From NCBI RefSeq assembly GCF_900215205.1, contig NZ_OBDY01000035.1:60461-124460 (forward strand): a stretch of DNA of 64,000 nt. Direction: 5' to 3'. This document shows, one piece after another, positions 9,201 to 17,547 of this stretch; the first letter of the stretch is position 1, and each line of letters opens with the position of its first letter. The position numbers and the translations under genes are program-made. The notes beneath the pieces are model-generated. The model had not been told where the DNA came from. It did no database searches and saw only the letters and a program-made list of their open reading frames with translations. This DNA comes from Paractinoplanes atraurantiacus. GTDB taxonomy: Bacteria > Actinomycetota > Actinomycetes > Mycobacteriales > Micromonosporaceae.

Positions 9201-12200
9201 CAGCGGCGCTTCGGCCGGCAACCGGGAGACGTCACCCTCGAAGAAGGTGCTGTCGGCCGTCGCCTCGGTGACGCCGTACGCGTTGACGACCCGCCCGGCG
9301 AGCGCCCGCGCCCGCCGGAACTCGCCCACGTGCCACTTCTCGCCACCGCAGATGAGCAGGCGGACGAAGCTCAGGTCGGCCCCGGTGTCCTCGACGTGGT
9401 CGAGAAGCATGCGCAGGACGGCCGGCACGATCTCGGTGCACTCGACCCGCTCGGTGCGCATGAGGTCGTAGAACGCGGCCGGGTCGAGCAGTGTCTCCCG
9501 CGGGACGACCACGAGCCGCCCGCCGGTGCACAGGGCCCGGAACGTCTCGCAGACGAACATGTCGAACGAGAAACTGGCCTGCTGCTGATAGGTCCAGTCC
9601 GGGCTCAGATCGTAGGCGCGCTGCCACATCCGTACGGCGTGGACGAGGTTGCCGTGACTGACGACGACACCTTTCGCCCGGCCGGTCGAACCCGAGGTGT
9701 ACATGACATACGCCGGGTCGCCGGCGACGGTGACGAGAGGTGGGTCGGTCTCGGGGAATTCGTTCGTACGGCGGGGATCCAGCACCTCGACGCCATCGAG
9801 AACCCCGTCGTCCCGCGTCACCAGCATCCGGGATCGGCTGTCGGCCAGCATGTACCGCAGCCGGTCCGGCGGATACGCCGGGTCGAGCGGCACGTAGGCC
9901 GCTCCGGCCTTCAGCACGCCCCACATGGCGGCGAACAACTCGATGCCCCGGTCGAGGCAGATGGCCACACGGTCGCCCGGCTGCACCTCGTGCGAGCGGA
10001 GCGCCCAGGCGATCCGGTTCGCGCGGGCGTTGAGCTCCCGGTAGTCGATGGTCTCGCCGAGGTGGGTCAGCGCCGGCGCGCCCGGCGTGGTGGCCGCGAT
10101 GTGCTCGAGGAACTGCTGAACGGCGACCTCACCGGTCAGCTCGAAAGCCGTGTCGTTCCACTGCCGCAGGATGAGGTCGCGCTCGTCCTCGCCCAGCATC
10201 GGCAGGTGGGAGACGGCCGTCTCCTCGTCCCGCGTGCCGGCCGCGACGAGGGCGAGCAGATGCCGGGTCAGCGCCTCGATCCGCTCACGGTCGTAGAGCT
10301 CGGTGGCGTAGTCGACGTTCAGCGTGGCGCCGTCCGCCGACAGATCCAGCCCGATCGTCAGGTGGTCCATCGTCGCGCTCGGCCCGGCATCGCCGGCATA
10401 GCGCAGCACCCCCGAGTCACCCGGCGGCGTGTTGTGCACGATGAGCACCACGGGCCCGAGCCCGTTGCCCCCGTTGAGATCGCGCCGTCCCGCCGCGGCC
10501 AGGATGTCGGGGAACGCGACGTCCTGATGCTCGAGGTCGGCGGTGACGGCCTCTCCCGTACGGGCGATCAGCTTCCCGAAGCTCAAGTCGCCTTCCACCG
10601 CGCCCCGCACCGGGATCACGTTGATGGCCATGCCGATGTGGCTCTCCAGCCCCGGCCGGGTCCGCCCGGCCACGGTCGCCAGCACCGTGACGTCCTGCTT
10701 GCCGGTGTAGCGGTACAGCAACGTCTGGAGCCCCGCGAGCAGCACCACGAACAGACTCGACCGCTGTTCCCCGGCGAAGCGCCGCCAGCCTTGCACCTCA
10801 GCCGGCTCGATCGTCAGAGAGTGCCGCGCCGCCGTGTAGACGGGCGCCGGCGGCCGCGCCCGGTCGGTGGGCAGCTCGGCACCCAGGTCCACCCCGTCGA
10901 GCCGCTCACGCCAGTAGCCACTCTCCGCGTGCCGCTCGGGTGGCGCCGGCAGCGGCGCCCGCTTCCCGGCCGGGCCGTTCCCCCGATAGATCTCGGCGAG
11001 CTCGGCGCCGAACAGCCCGGCCGACCAACCATCGAAGACAAGGTGGTGCACGGCCACCAGCAGCTCCCGGCCTCGCAGATGCGCCCGGATCAGCGGCGCC
11101 ACACCCAGATCGAACGCCTCACCGGTCGCCGCTTCGCCTTCGGTCACCGCGATGGTGACGGCGTCCTCGAAGACGAAATGCGGGTCGTCGCCGATGGTCG
11201 TCACCCGGGCCCGCAGCATCGGATGCCGCCGGGCCATTTCGCCGAGCGCCCGCCGCAACCGGGCCGGCTCCACCGGCCCGTCGAAGCGGTAGCGGATGCC
11301 GAGCGTGTGCACGGGGCGGTCGGCGCTGATCTGCTCGGCGACCCAGAACTCGCGCTGCAGCGGCGTCAGCGGCAACGGCCGGCCCACGTCCCAGGCCTCG
11401 GGCTCGGCTTCCGGAGCGTCCCGCCCGCCGTCGACCACGGCGGTCAGCGCCGGCAGGGTGAGCGCGGCGTAGAGGTCGGTGAGCGTCAGGGCGACACCGA
11501 ACTCCCGCCGCAGCGCGCTGAGCAGCCGCACGGCCACCAGCGAGTCGCCGCCCGCCGCGAAGAAGTCGTCGGCGTCGCCCGGCAGCAACCGTCGCCACAG
11601 CCCGGCCACGCCGGTCGCGTTCGAGACGGGCCGCGGCGGGCCGGCGGCGGTCAGGGCCTCGCGGTCCGTCTTGCCCTGAGGCGTGCGGGGAAACGACGTG
11701 TGCGCGATGAAGGCTGCGGGGATGAGGTGCGGGGGAAGCTCGGCGATCAGCATTTCCCGTACGGAGGAGACGTCCTCGCCATTCGTCAGAAGGTGGGCCA
11801 CGAGGCGGTCGCCGTCACCCAGCACCACGGCGTCGATCACCTCGGGGTGGCGGCGCAGGGCGGCCTCGACCTCGCCCGGCTCCACACGGAAGCCCCGGAT
11901 CTTCAGCTGCTGGTCGAGGCGGCCCAGGTATTCCAGTTGGCCGTCGGGAAGCTGCCGGACGCGGTCGCCGGTGCGGTATTCCCCGTTCGGGAAGCGCTCG
12001 GCCGTCAGTTCCGGCCGGTGCAGATATCCCGTGGCCACGAACGGGCCGCCGATGTGCAGTTCGCCTTCTTCCGCCGGGGCGCCGCCGGGGTCGAGCACCC
12101 GGCACCGGACTCCCGCCAGCGGATGGCCGATCGGCACCGGCCCGTCGCCGGTCCAGGTGGTCAGGTCGGCCACGGTCACCACCACGGTGGTCTCGGTCGG

Positions 12201-13094
12201 GCCGTAGGTGTTGAGCAGCCGCACCCGGTCGCCGGCGGCACGCTGCCATGCGTGCACCGCCGAGGACGGGACCGCCTCACCACCGATGATGACCGTGCGG
12301 ACCGTCGACGGCAGTTCCGCCTCTCCGCTCCTCAGAGCGCCGAGCACTTCCAGCCAGTACGAGGTGGGCAGGTCGAGCACGGTCACACCCAGGTCGGCGC
12401 AGCGCCGCAGGAACAGATCGGCCCGGCTGATCATCTCGTCGTCGCGGATCACCACTGTCGCACCGGCGACGAGCGGCACGAAGATCTCCTCGACGCTGGC
12501 ATCGAAGCTGATCGGCGCGAAATGCAGCCACCGATCGTCGGCGCCGACCCCATACCGCTCGGCCGCCGCCACACAGAAACTGGCCAGCGCCCTCCGCGGC
12601 ACCAGCACAGCCTTGGGCCGCCCGGTCGATCCCGACGTGAAAATCGCATAGGCCGCCGCTTCCGCGGCACCCGCGCCAAGCGATACCTCTCCCGCCCCGG
12701 GGTCATCGGGGAACGGCACTGTGGGTGGGCCGGCGGCCGGCAGGACCGGGTTGCCCAGGATCAGGCGCGGGGCCGCGTCCTCGACCATCGCGGCCAAGCG
12801 GGACCGCGGGTAGGACGGGTCCAGCGGGACGTAGGCGGCGCCGGCGCTCAGGATGCCGAGCATGGCCACGACGGCGTTCCGGCCCCGGGGCAGGGACAAG
12901 CCGACCAGGTCGCCCTCGACCACGCCCGACTCGCGCAACAGGCCGGCCACGCCGAACGCCCGGGACACCAGGTCGGCGTAGCTGAGGGAGCCCTCGCCGT
13001 CGGTCAGGGCGGGCGCATCAGGACGGCGGTGGGCCTGGGCGGCGATGAGCGTGAGCGGATCCGGGGTGGGGCCCGCCGGGGCGACGAAAGGCAT
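6225..13094 (-). CDS. Dimodular NRPS fused to an MFS exporter (A-T-C-A-T-TE-MFS)
   Basis: A 2289-residue assembly line for a dipeptide-derived product. In order: adenylation domain 1 (about 5-490, FTSGSTGRPK core); carrier 1 (DDFFAAGGDS, Ser518); condensation domain with intact HHLVFDG; adenylation domain 2 (MYTSGSTGRAK, ending NGKIDR); carrier 2 (DDNFFAVGGDS, Ser1525); thioesterase (about 1585-1830) with GHCLS in place of GHSxG, so Cys1659 is the likely nucleophile, with Asp in GERDRVT and His in NAGHFF. The C-terminal 440 residues form a multi-helix MFS domain resembling EntS-type exporters. There is no starter condensation domain and no epimerase. Hand alignment with GrsA gives pocket codes DAEDIGTVVK (A1) and DMCIIGAADK (A2); A1 resembles lysine-type codes, uncertain. 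ATG 13094 is chosen because GAGGG lies 8 nt upstream; a TTG at 13133 is weaker. Confidence 0.93.
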   Translation of the reverse strand: MPFVAPAGPTPDPLTLIAAQAHRRPDAPALTDGEGSLSYADLVSRAFGVAGLLRESGVVEGDLVGLSLPRGRNAVVAMLGILSAGAAYVPLDPSYPRSRLAAMVEDAAPRLILGNPVLPAAGPPTVPFPDDPGAGEVSLGAGAAEAAAYAIFTSGSTGRPKAVLVPRRALASFCVAAAERYGVGADDRWLHFAPISFDASVEEIFVPLVAGATVVIRDDEMISRADLFLRRCADLGVTVLDLPTSYWLEVLGALRSGEAELPSTVRTVIIGGEAVPSSAVHAWQRAAGDRVRLLNTYGPTETTVVVTVADLTTWTGDGPVPIGHPLAGVRCRVLDPGGAPAEEGELHIGGPFVATGYLHRPELTAERFPNGEYRTGDRVRQLPDGQLEYLGRLDQQLKIRGFRVEPGEVEAALRRHPEVIDAVVLGDGDRLVAHLLTNGEDVSSVREMLIAELPPHLIPAAFIAHTSFPRTPQGKTDREALTAAGPPRPVSNATGVAGLWRRLLPGDADDFFAAGGDSLVAVRLLSALRREFGVALTLTDLYAALTLPALTAVVDGGRDAPEAEPEAWDVGRPLPLTPLQREFWVAEQISADRPVHTLGIRYRFDGPVEPARLRRALGEMARRHPMLRARVTTIGDDPHFVFEDAVTIAVTEGEAATGEAFDLGVAPLIRAHLRGRELLVAVHHLVFDGWSAGLFGAELAEIYRGNGPAGKRAPLPAPPERHAESGYWRERLDGVDLGAELPTDRARPPAPVYTAARHSLTIEPAEVQGWRRFAGEQRSSLFVVLLAGLQTLLYRYTGKQDVTVLATVAGRTRPGLESHIGMAINVIPVRGAVEGDLSFGKLIARTGEAVTADLEHQDVAFPDILAAAGRRDLNGGNGLGPVVLIVHNTPPGDSGVLRYAGDAGPSATMDHLTIGLDLSADGATLNVDYATELYDRERIEALTRHLLALVAAGTRDEETAVSHLPMLGEDERDLILRQWNDTAFELTGEVAVQQFLEHIAATTPGAPALTHLGETIDYRELNARANRIAWALRSHEVQPGDRVAICLDRGIELFAAMWGVLKAGAAYVPLDPAYPPDRLRYMLADSRSRMLVTRDDGVLDGVEVLDPRRTNEFPETDPPLVTVAGDPAYVMYTSGSTGRAKGVVVSHGNLVHAVRMWQRAYDLSPDWTYQQQASFSFDMFVCETFRALCTGGRLVVVPRETLLDPAAFYDLMRTERVECTEIVPAVLRMLLDHVEDTGADLSFVRLLICGGEKWHVGEFRRARALAGRVVNAYGVTEATADSTFFEGDVSRLPAEAPLPIGRPFPNCRVYVLDEHRQPVPPGVVGELYLGGLAVAGGYFDRPELTAERFVADPFAGGGARMYKSGDAARYHRDGLIDFLGRLDDQVKINGYRVELGEVEAALGALPEVASCAAAVHPGASGLTQLAGYVVQRAAGAGEQDVRDALAKVLPTHMVPARIVFLDALPLSPNGKIDRKRLPVPAEDPARRPAAARTPTEKRLVAAWRETLGLDELGIDDNFFAVGGDSFAAVKLVRRIDPAPALVDLYQHPTVRSLAALLDERHGSAVAEADRRPLLYRLTGHDVSPGGRTVVAVPYSGGSAIAYQPLADALPEDWALHAVELPGHDRNRPFEPLEPAARVAERVVTEMKNLTGPLVLYGHCLSVAITVEIARQAEAAGLDLAGVGLGAGLPTARLTGPILDWFTRIQRMGSKREYIEYLRGRGGFTDVDDPAEQAFVVRNVKHDERDAEEYFTAAYRGTPAPLLKAPVVSVIGERDRVTDHYRERYREWEHFASDVDLKVLPNAGHFFIKSHAEELAAVLTGLGGPSRGRDKAPPATKAAEPSVKRFGVVALGQFVSLVGSGLSSLVLSIWVYQRTGSLTQFAVLSAIGLLPGILAGPLAGAVADRWDRRRVMLAGDLTAALAMAAVVAVMLAGTVHEWHLYLAVSVTSLAGAFQRPAYLAAVAQLVPKRYLGHAVGITQLGVAAGTTFAPMIGAALFGVVGLTGVLLVDVASFLTGVLTLLWVRFPDRLWRRREESFRTEMAAGWRYLSRRLGLRAVLRYFVVDHVLYTLGFAVITPLLLIEHSPLALGAVLSAGGIGGLAGALVMTLWGGTARRASGMIVFMGVSSLGMTVIGAGSGVVTAVAGMFLLTFGEVLAESHWIAVVQNKVGFDLQGRVLAVFLTLMMLTMPVGYLIVGPLAERYVEPLLAPGGALAGTVGSVFGTGEGRSLALLVFVSGLLQIAWCVRGWYDRRVHFVEDSLPDALPPAEVGDRDTLQRQADELLEKQSSEV

Positions 13095-13194
13095 GCGCGC
13101 CACCCTCGGGAACAAAGTGGACGATCGCACCAACGGCGGATGATCGCGTCTTGAATTCGCCTGACCTGGGACCGTTTCGGGCGCGCACCACGAA

Positions 13195-13223
13195 TTGGCT
13201 GCTCACCTTCGGCGTAATACCTA
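13195..13223 (+). promoter_or_regulatory. Candidate sigma-70-type promoter for the PLP-enzyme gene pair
   Basis: TTGGCT at 13195-13200 and TACCTA at 13218-13223 are separated by 17 bp, in an AT-richer island between the divergent NRPS and cystathionine-synthase-like genes. Position and spacing fit a promoter reading right. No start site is known, so this is a pattern match only. Confidence 0.4.
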
Positions 13224-13240
13224 TGGGTAATGGGCGGTTC

Positions 13241-13253
13241 CTAATTTGATTAG
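13241..13253. promoter_or_regulatory. Short inverted repeat in the divergent NRPS promoter region
   Basis: CTAAT-TTG-ATTAG is a perfect 5-bp inverted repeat just downstream of the candidate promoter, in one of the few AT-rich stretches of the region. It could be an operator for a small dimeric repressor controlling the cluster. No cluster-linked regulator gene is adjacent, so this is weak. Confidence 0.25.
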
Positions 13254-13310
13254 TGAACACATGGCGAAGTGTCAATGGGATTCCCGGCCGACGCGAAAAG
13301 ACGTGTGACG

Positions 13311-14294
13311 ATGCACCGCATGCGTTTTGCCTCCTCGATCGTCGAACTCATCGGAAACACGCCGCTGGTGCGGGTGCAGCGGGTCGCCGCGCACGTGGCG
13401 CCCACGGTGCTGGCCAAGGTCGAATATCTGAACCCGGGCGGGTCGGTGAAGGACCGGGTCGCGATCCGGATGATCGAGGCGGCCGAGCGGGACGGCCGGC
13501 TGCGGCCGGGCGGCACGATCGTCGAGCCGACCTCCGGCAACACCGGGGCCGGGCTGGCTCTCGCCGCGCACGGCAAGGGGTACCGCTGCGTCTTCGTCTG
13601 CCCGGACCGGGTCAGCCAGGACAAGCGTGACGTCCTCCGGGCGTACGGCGCCGAGGTTGTCATCTGCCCTTCGACCGTCCCCCGTGACCACCCCGACTCG
13701 TACCACTCCGTCAGCGACCGCCTGGTCGCCGAGATCGACGGGGCCTGGAAGCCCGACCAGTACACGAATCCGGACGGGCCGGCCAGCCACGCCGCCACGA
13801 CCGGACCGGAGATCTGGCGCGACACCGACGGGCGGGTGACCCATTTCGTCACCGGGCTGGGCACCGGCGGGACGCTCAACGGCACCGGCCGCTTCCTCAA
13901 GCGGATGGGGCCCGTACGGGTGATCGGCGCCGCCCCGGAGGGCTCCGTCTACGCCGGCGGGAACGGGCAGGGCTATCTGGTCGAGGGCATCGGCCAGGAC
14001 TTCTTCCCGCTCACCCACGACCCGGCGGTGCCCGACGAGATCGTCGCGGTGCCCGACGACGAGACGTTCGCGATGACCCGGCGGCTCGCCCGTGACGAGG
14101 GGCTGCTGGTCGGCGGGTCGAGCGGCGCCGCCATGGTGGCCGCCCTGCGGGTCGCCGAGCGGCTGGGGCCCTCCGATGTCGTGGTCGTGCTGCTGCCCGA
14201 CGGCGGCCGGGGCTATCTCACCAAGATCTTCAACGACGACTGGATGACCGTCCACGGGTTCGACGTGCCCGCGCACGCCGTCACCGCGGCCTGA
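13311..14294 (+). CDS. PLP-dependent cysteine/cystathionine-beta-synthase-like enzyme
   Basis: Fold-type II PLP enzyme of 327 residues that should perform beta-replacement on a serine-type substrate. The PLP lysine is Lys47 in NPGGSVKDRV; TSGNTGAG (74-81) binds the substrate carboxylate; GTGGTLNGTGR binds the PLP phosphate. The C-terminal DGGRGYLTKIFNDDWM stretch is characteristic of cystathionine beta-synthases rather than of CysK. The CBS regulatory domains that often follow are absent. It starts the rightward operon with the decarboxylase-like gene 19 nt downstream and is divergent from the NRPS, so it probably makes a thioether or diamino building block. ATG 13311 is chosen; GTG 13269 and ATG 13320 are possible. 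SbnA-like diaminopropionate synthesis is less likely because no SbnB partner is present. Confidence 0.88.
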   Translation: MHRMRFASSIVELIGNTPLVRVQRVAAHVAPTVLAKVEYLNPGGSVKDRVAIRMIEAAERDGRLRPGGTIVEPTSGNTGAGLALAAHGKGYRCVFVCPDRVSQDKRDVLRAYGAEVVICPSTVPRDHPDSYHSVSDRLVAEIDGAWKPDQYTNPDGPASHAATTGPEIWRDTDGRVTHFVTGLGTGGTLNGTGRFLKRMGPVRVIGAAPEGSVYAGGNGQGYLVEGIGQDFFPLTHDPAVPDEIVAVPDDETFAMTRRLARDEGLLVGGSSGAAMVAALRVAERLGPSDVVVVLLPDGGRGYLTKIFNDDWMTVHGFDVPAHAVTAA

Positions 14295-14313
14295 GAACCG
14301 GAGACACCGCACC

Positions 14314-15573
14314 ATGCCGATGAGTGACGACTTCGACCGGCGCCTGCGCGCCGTGCTGCCGCACGTGGCCGAACGGTTCGGGACGCCGTTCTACCTCTAC
14401 GACGCGGCGGGCATCGACCAGACCGCGGCGGCCTTCAACGAGGCGTTCGCGGGACTGGACTGCCGCGAATACTTCGCGGTCAAGGCGCTGCCCAATCCCG
14501 CCGTTCTGGGCCGGCTGGCCGCACACGGCTTCGGTTTCGACTGCAGTTCACTGCCGGAGATCGAGCTGGCCCGGCGCACGGCGGGCGAGCTGTTCTTCAC
14601 GTCCAACAACACCACCACGGCCGAGCTGCTGACGGCGCTGGAGGCCGGCGCTTTCGTCACGGTCGACGACGAGGCCGTCCTGGACAAGCTGATCGCCGCG
14701 AACGCCGTGCCGGCCACGCTCGGCTTCCGGATCAATCCGGGCCCGCTCGCTCCCGACTTCGACGCCGCGCTCTTCGGTCATCCGCAGGCGGCGAAGTTCG
14801 GCATCCCCGTCGAACGGCTGACCTCGGTCGTCGCCAAAGCCACACACCATGGTGTACGGGCGGTCGGCCTGCACATGATGATCGCGGCCAACTTCCGTAC
14901 GCCGGAACCCACGCTCTTCGCCCTCGATCTGTTGACCGCGCAGGCGTTGCGGCTCGGTGTCGAGGTCGCGCTCCTCAACGTCGGCGGCGGCATGGGCATC
15001 CCCTACCGGCCCGGCGAGACGCCGCTGGATCTCACCGCCCTGGCCGCGGCCGTCCGCGATCGGGCCGGCGCCTGGCCCGCCGGCTTCCGGCCCCGCATCT
15101 GCTTCGAGAACGGCCGCTACATGACCGGGCCGCACGGCGTGCTGGTGACCCGGGTCGTCAACCGCATGTCGAAGTACCGCGAAGTGGTCGGCGTCGACAG
15201 TACCGTCAACGCGCTGCTGCGCTCGGTCGTCTACGACGGCGTCTACCACCACGTGACCGCCCCGTTCGCCGGCCAGGGCCCGGCCGAAACGGTCGACGTC
15301 GCCGGCTCGCTGTGCACGAACATCGACCGTTTGGCTGTCCAACGTGTACTGCCGCCCGTGGCAGAGGGCGACCTGCTGATCGTCCACGACACGGGCGCCC
15401 ACGCGCACGCCATGGCGTCGGTCTACAACGGCCGTCTGCGGCCGAAAGAGCTGCTCCTGCACGCCGACGGGACGGTCGAGCTGATCCGCCGGGCCGAGAC
15501 CGACGACGACTATTTCGCGACGCTGCGCTTCGAGCCGGAGACGCTGAGCCCGGCGGTTCACGCCATGAGGTGA
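14314..15573 (+). CDS. Diaminopimelate-decarboxylase-like PLP enzyme (fold III)
   Basis: A 419-residue alanine-racemase-fold decarboxylase. Lys57 in YFAVKALPNP is the PLP Schiff-base lysine. NVGGGMGIPY is the phosphate-binding glycine loop. AGSLCTNIDRLA matches the CESGD block with its catalytic Cys, and HDTGAHAHAM replaces the usual GAYG. The GLHMMIAANF and HDTGAH versions define a LysA subfamily distinct from the standard lysine-pathway enzyme. It follows the beta-synthase gene with GGAG 10 nt before the ATG. Meso-DAP, lanthionine and cystathionine are structurally close, so it may decarboxylate the product of its neighbour. That is an inference; a duplicated lysine-pathway LysA is the alternative. 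Confidence 0.85.
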   Translation: MPMSDDFDRRLRAVLPHVAERFGTPFYLYDAAGIDQTAAAFNEAFAGLDCREYFAVKALPNPAVLGRLAAHGFGFDCSSLPEIELARRTAGELFFTSNNTTTAELLTALEAGAFVTVDDEAVLDKLIAANAVPATLGFRINPGPLAPDFDAALFGHPQAAKFGIPVERLTSVVAKATHHGVRAVGLHMMIAANFRTPEPTLFALDLLTAQALRLGVEVALLNVGGGMGIPYRPGETPLDLTALAAAVRDRAGAWPAGFRPRICFENGRYMTGPHGVLVTRVVNRMSKYREVVGVDSTVNALLRSVVYDGVYHHVTAPFAGQGPAETVDVAGSLCTNIDRLAVQRVLPPVAEGDLLIVHDTGAHAHAMASVYNGRLRPKELLLHADGTVELIRRAETDDDYFATLRFEPETLSPAVHAMR

Positions 15574-15662
15574 CACCCGAACGGGTGACGGTCTCGACGG
15601 GGACGACCGCTTGCTGTCCGTCAGTACTGGGGCGACAAGCAGTCCGACCTGGAGGCACCTCC

Positions 15663-16055
15663 ATGCAGACCGTATCCGCGCCGGCGTTGCTGGCCGGCAC
15701 CCTGCTGCCGGTCGCCGGGGCCCTCGCGGCCGGCGCCGCGCTCGGCGGCGACGACGACTTCAACCCGGCGGCCGGCGTGGCCGCCGGGCTCGTCCTAGCC
15801 GCCTGCGCCGTGGTCGTCCTCCTTCCGCGTCCGGCGGCCGAGGAGGATCCGGAGGTCGCGGCGTTCGGTGGCGCCCGGCCGGAGCCCGGGGCCACCGTCC
15901 GGGTCCGGGCCCACTTCGGGCCGGCCGGCGGTTATGTCGAGCATGACGGCCTGCTCCTGTGGGCCACGCCCGCGCCGGGCACCGACGGCCTCGCGCCGGG
16001 CGCCCTCTGCCGGGTGCGGACGGCCGGCGGCGAGCTGACGGTGACCCGGGCATGA
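15663..16055 (+). CDS. Small membrane protein with C-terminal beta domain (NfeD-like)
   Basis: A 130-residue protein with two N-terminal hydrophobic segments (about 6-28 and 36-58), a short charged linker, and an approximately 60-residue soluble domain. The GATVRVRAHFGPAGGYVEHD and GALCRVRTAGGELTV segments suggest an OB-like barrel as in NfeD proteins; this is a weak resemblance. GGAGG lies 7 nt before the ATG. Its TGA overlaps the start of the vWA gene (ATGA), making it the first gene of the long operon and a possible membrane anchor for it. Confidence 0.7.
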   Translation: MQTVSAPALLAGTLLPVAGALAAGAALGGDDDFNPAAGVAAGLVLAACAVVVLLPRPAAEEDPEVAAFGGARPEPGATVRVRAHFGPAGGYVEHDGLLLWATPAPGTDGLAPGALCRVRTAGGELTVTRA

Positions 16056-16807
16056 CCTCCCCCGCCGTCGGCTTCCCGCCCGTGCAGAGCAGCAAGAGCC
16101 GGCTGCTCATCACCCTCGTCGTCGACACGTCGTCGTCGATGGCCCGCGACGACGCCATCGGCCAGCTCAACGAGGCGCTGCGGTCCTGGCGCGAGAGCGT
16201 GCACGCGGACAACCACCTGCGGCACATCAGCGAGATCGCCGTCGTCACCTTCGGCGCGGGTGGCGTACGCGTCGTCGACCCCACCGGGCACGAGCGGGGC
16301 GGGGAGCCCTTCGCGCCGATCACCCGGTTCCAGCCGCCGACGCTGCGGGCGGGCGGCTTCTCGCCGATGGTGGCCGGCATCAAGCAGGGCCTGCAGGTGA
16401 TGGACCAGCGGCGGCAGGCTCTCGCCCGTGAGGGCATCCAGATGGCGTACACACCCCTGGTCTTCCTGCTGACCGACGGCGCGCCCTCCGACGAGCGGGG
16501 CAAGCCGTGCGAGCTGTGGCGCAATCTCGCCCCGGAGCTGCGCCGGCAGGAGCAGGAGCAGGGCCTGATGTTCTTCGCCTTCGGGGTGCGCGGCGCCGAC
16601 GCCAAGGTGTTGCAGGCGCTCGCCCCGGACAAGAACTACCAGGCCGACGGCACCGATTTCGCGTCGGTGCTGGGCGCCGTGCGGCAGAGCATCGACAGGG
16701 TCGTGCGCAGCACCGAGGGCGTGCGGACCGAGGAGATGACGGCCCGGCTCAAGAAGCGCAAGTCGGCCATGGACTGGATCACCGACCACGCGCGGGGAGA
16801 CGCGTGA
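16052..16807 (+). CDS. TerY-like vWA-domain protein
   Basis: A 251-residue, essentially single-domain von Willebrand A protein. The MIDAS motif is intact: DTSSS at 25-29, a Thr in the AGGFSPM loop region, and LLTDGAPSD late in the fold. There is no signal peptide, so it is cytosolic. Size and fold match TerY. Its position just before a PP2C phosphatase and a kinase reproduces the published TerY-phosphorylation triad order. The role is inferred to be a metal-dependent adaptor regulated by, or presenting clients to, the kinase/phosphatase pair. Start and stop overlap both neighbours by a few bases. Confidence 0.88.
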   Translation: MTSPAVGFPPVQSSKSRLLITLVVDTSSSMARDDAIGQLNEALRSWRESVHADNHLRHISEIAVVTFGAGGVRVVDPTGHERGGEPFAPITRFQPPTLRAGGFSPMVAGIKQGLQVMDQRRQALAREGIQMAYTPLVFLLTDGAPSDERGKPCELWRNLAPELRRQEQEQGLMFFAFGVRGADAKVLQALAPDKNYQADGTDFASVLGAVRQSIDRVVRSTEGVRTEEMTARLKKRKSAMDWITDHARGDA

Positions 16808-17547
16808 TGGCCGGCTGGCGGGTGGTGCCGGTGTCGGTGACCGGTCCGGAGCATGTGCGGCGGGGCGCCGGCAACCAGGACGCGTTCGCCTGGCGCGCGG
16901 ACGGCGACCGGCTGGTGCTCGCGGTGGCGGACGGGGCCGGTTCGGCCGTACGGTCGGCGACCGGCGCCCGCCTCGCCGTCGACGCCGCCTGCGACGCCAC
17001 CGCCGTCCTGGACGAGTTCGGGGCGGAACCGGCGAGGCGATATGCGGGAAGGGTTCTCGGCCTGTTCGACCGCCGCCTGGCCCGGCTCGGTGGCGAGCGC
17101 GGTGACTACGCCACGACCCTCATAGCGGTCGTCGCGCGCCCTCCGGCGTACGTCTTCCTGGCCGTCGGCGACAGCTTCCTCGTCGTCGAGCATCGCGACG
17201 GCGGCGCGCATCTGGTCGTGCCTCCCGACAACGGACCCTCCCTCGGCAGCACGGTCTTCCTGACCTCGCGGGGCCGCGCGACTGCGGTGCGCTGCGGAGT
17301 GATCGAGGATCCGGAGATCACCGGGCTCGCGCTGTGCAGCGACGGGGTGCTCGACGCCGTGCTGGCCGCCGGGCGCGACGCCGACGGCGAGCCGGCGCTG
17401 CTCGCGCCGGCCGACTTCACCGCCTATCTGCGCATGTTCGCCGATCCGGCGGCCCGGCCGTCCGACCTGGCCGAGCGCCTCCGGTCGCCCGACTTCACCG
17501 CCAGTTCGGCCGACGACAAGACGATGGTGCTGGCGGTGCGCGCGTGA
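16807..17547 (+). CDS. PP2C-family serine/threonine phosphatase
   Basis: A 246-residue cytosolic phosphatase. PP2C metal-binding positions are visible as NQDAF (Asp25), VADGAGS (Asp42, Gly43), CSDGVLD and the C-terminal SADDKTM. The domain is compact, lacking sensor or membrane segments, as in the TerY triad. The ATG at 16807 shares its A with the TGA of the vWA gene (TGATG), and the stop overlaps the GTG of the kinase gene. It is therefore probably made in stoichiometric amounts with them and antagonises the kinase. Confidence 0.9.
   Translation: MAGWRVVPVSVTGPEHVRRGAGNQDAFAWRADGDRLVLAVADGAGSAVRSATGARLAVDAACDATAVLDEFGAEPARRYAGRVLGLFDRRLARLGGERGDYATTLIAVVARPPAYVFLAVGDSFLVVEHRDGGAHLVVPPDNGPSLGSTVFLTSRGRATAVRCGVIEDPEITGLALCSDGVLDAVLAAGRDADGEPALLAPADFTAYLRMFADPAARPSDLAERLRSPDFTASSADDKTMVLAVRA

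Noticed and set aside
5265..13154. Very long plus-strand open frame (over 2600 codons) opposite the NRPS and WD40 genes
   Set aside because: Its translation is rich in Arg, Gln, His and Pro with no domain, and it is the antisense of well-supported NRPS/WD40 coding. It is a by-product of GC-skewed codon positions.
13311..15573. Reading the PLP gene pair as staphyloferrin-B-type SbnA and SbnH
   Set aside because: No SbnB-like dehydrogenase or NIS synthetase is present, and the first enzyme has the C-terminal signature of cystathionine beta-synthases.
15651..15662. RNA hairpin masking the ribosome-binding site (GGAGG-CA-CCTCC) before the small membrane protein gene
   Set aside because: A 2-nt loop cannot close; the symmetry is likely chance.
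15576..15662. Intrinsic terminator after the LysA-like gene (CACCC-GAAC-GGGTG)
   Set aside because: The stem is only 5 bp with no U-tract; read-through into the long operon cannot be excluded.
16507..16806. Longer N-terminus for the PP2C gene, extending back into the vWA gene
   Set aside because: The extension is Arg/Gly/Ala-rich antiframe sequence; homology-like sequence begins at ATG 16807, which overlaps the vWA stop.
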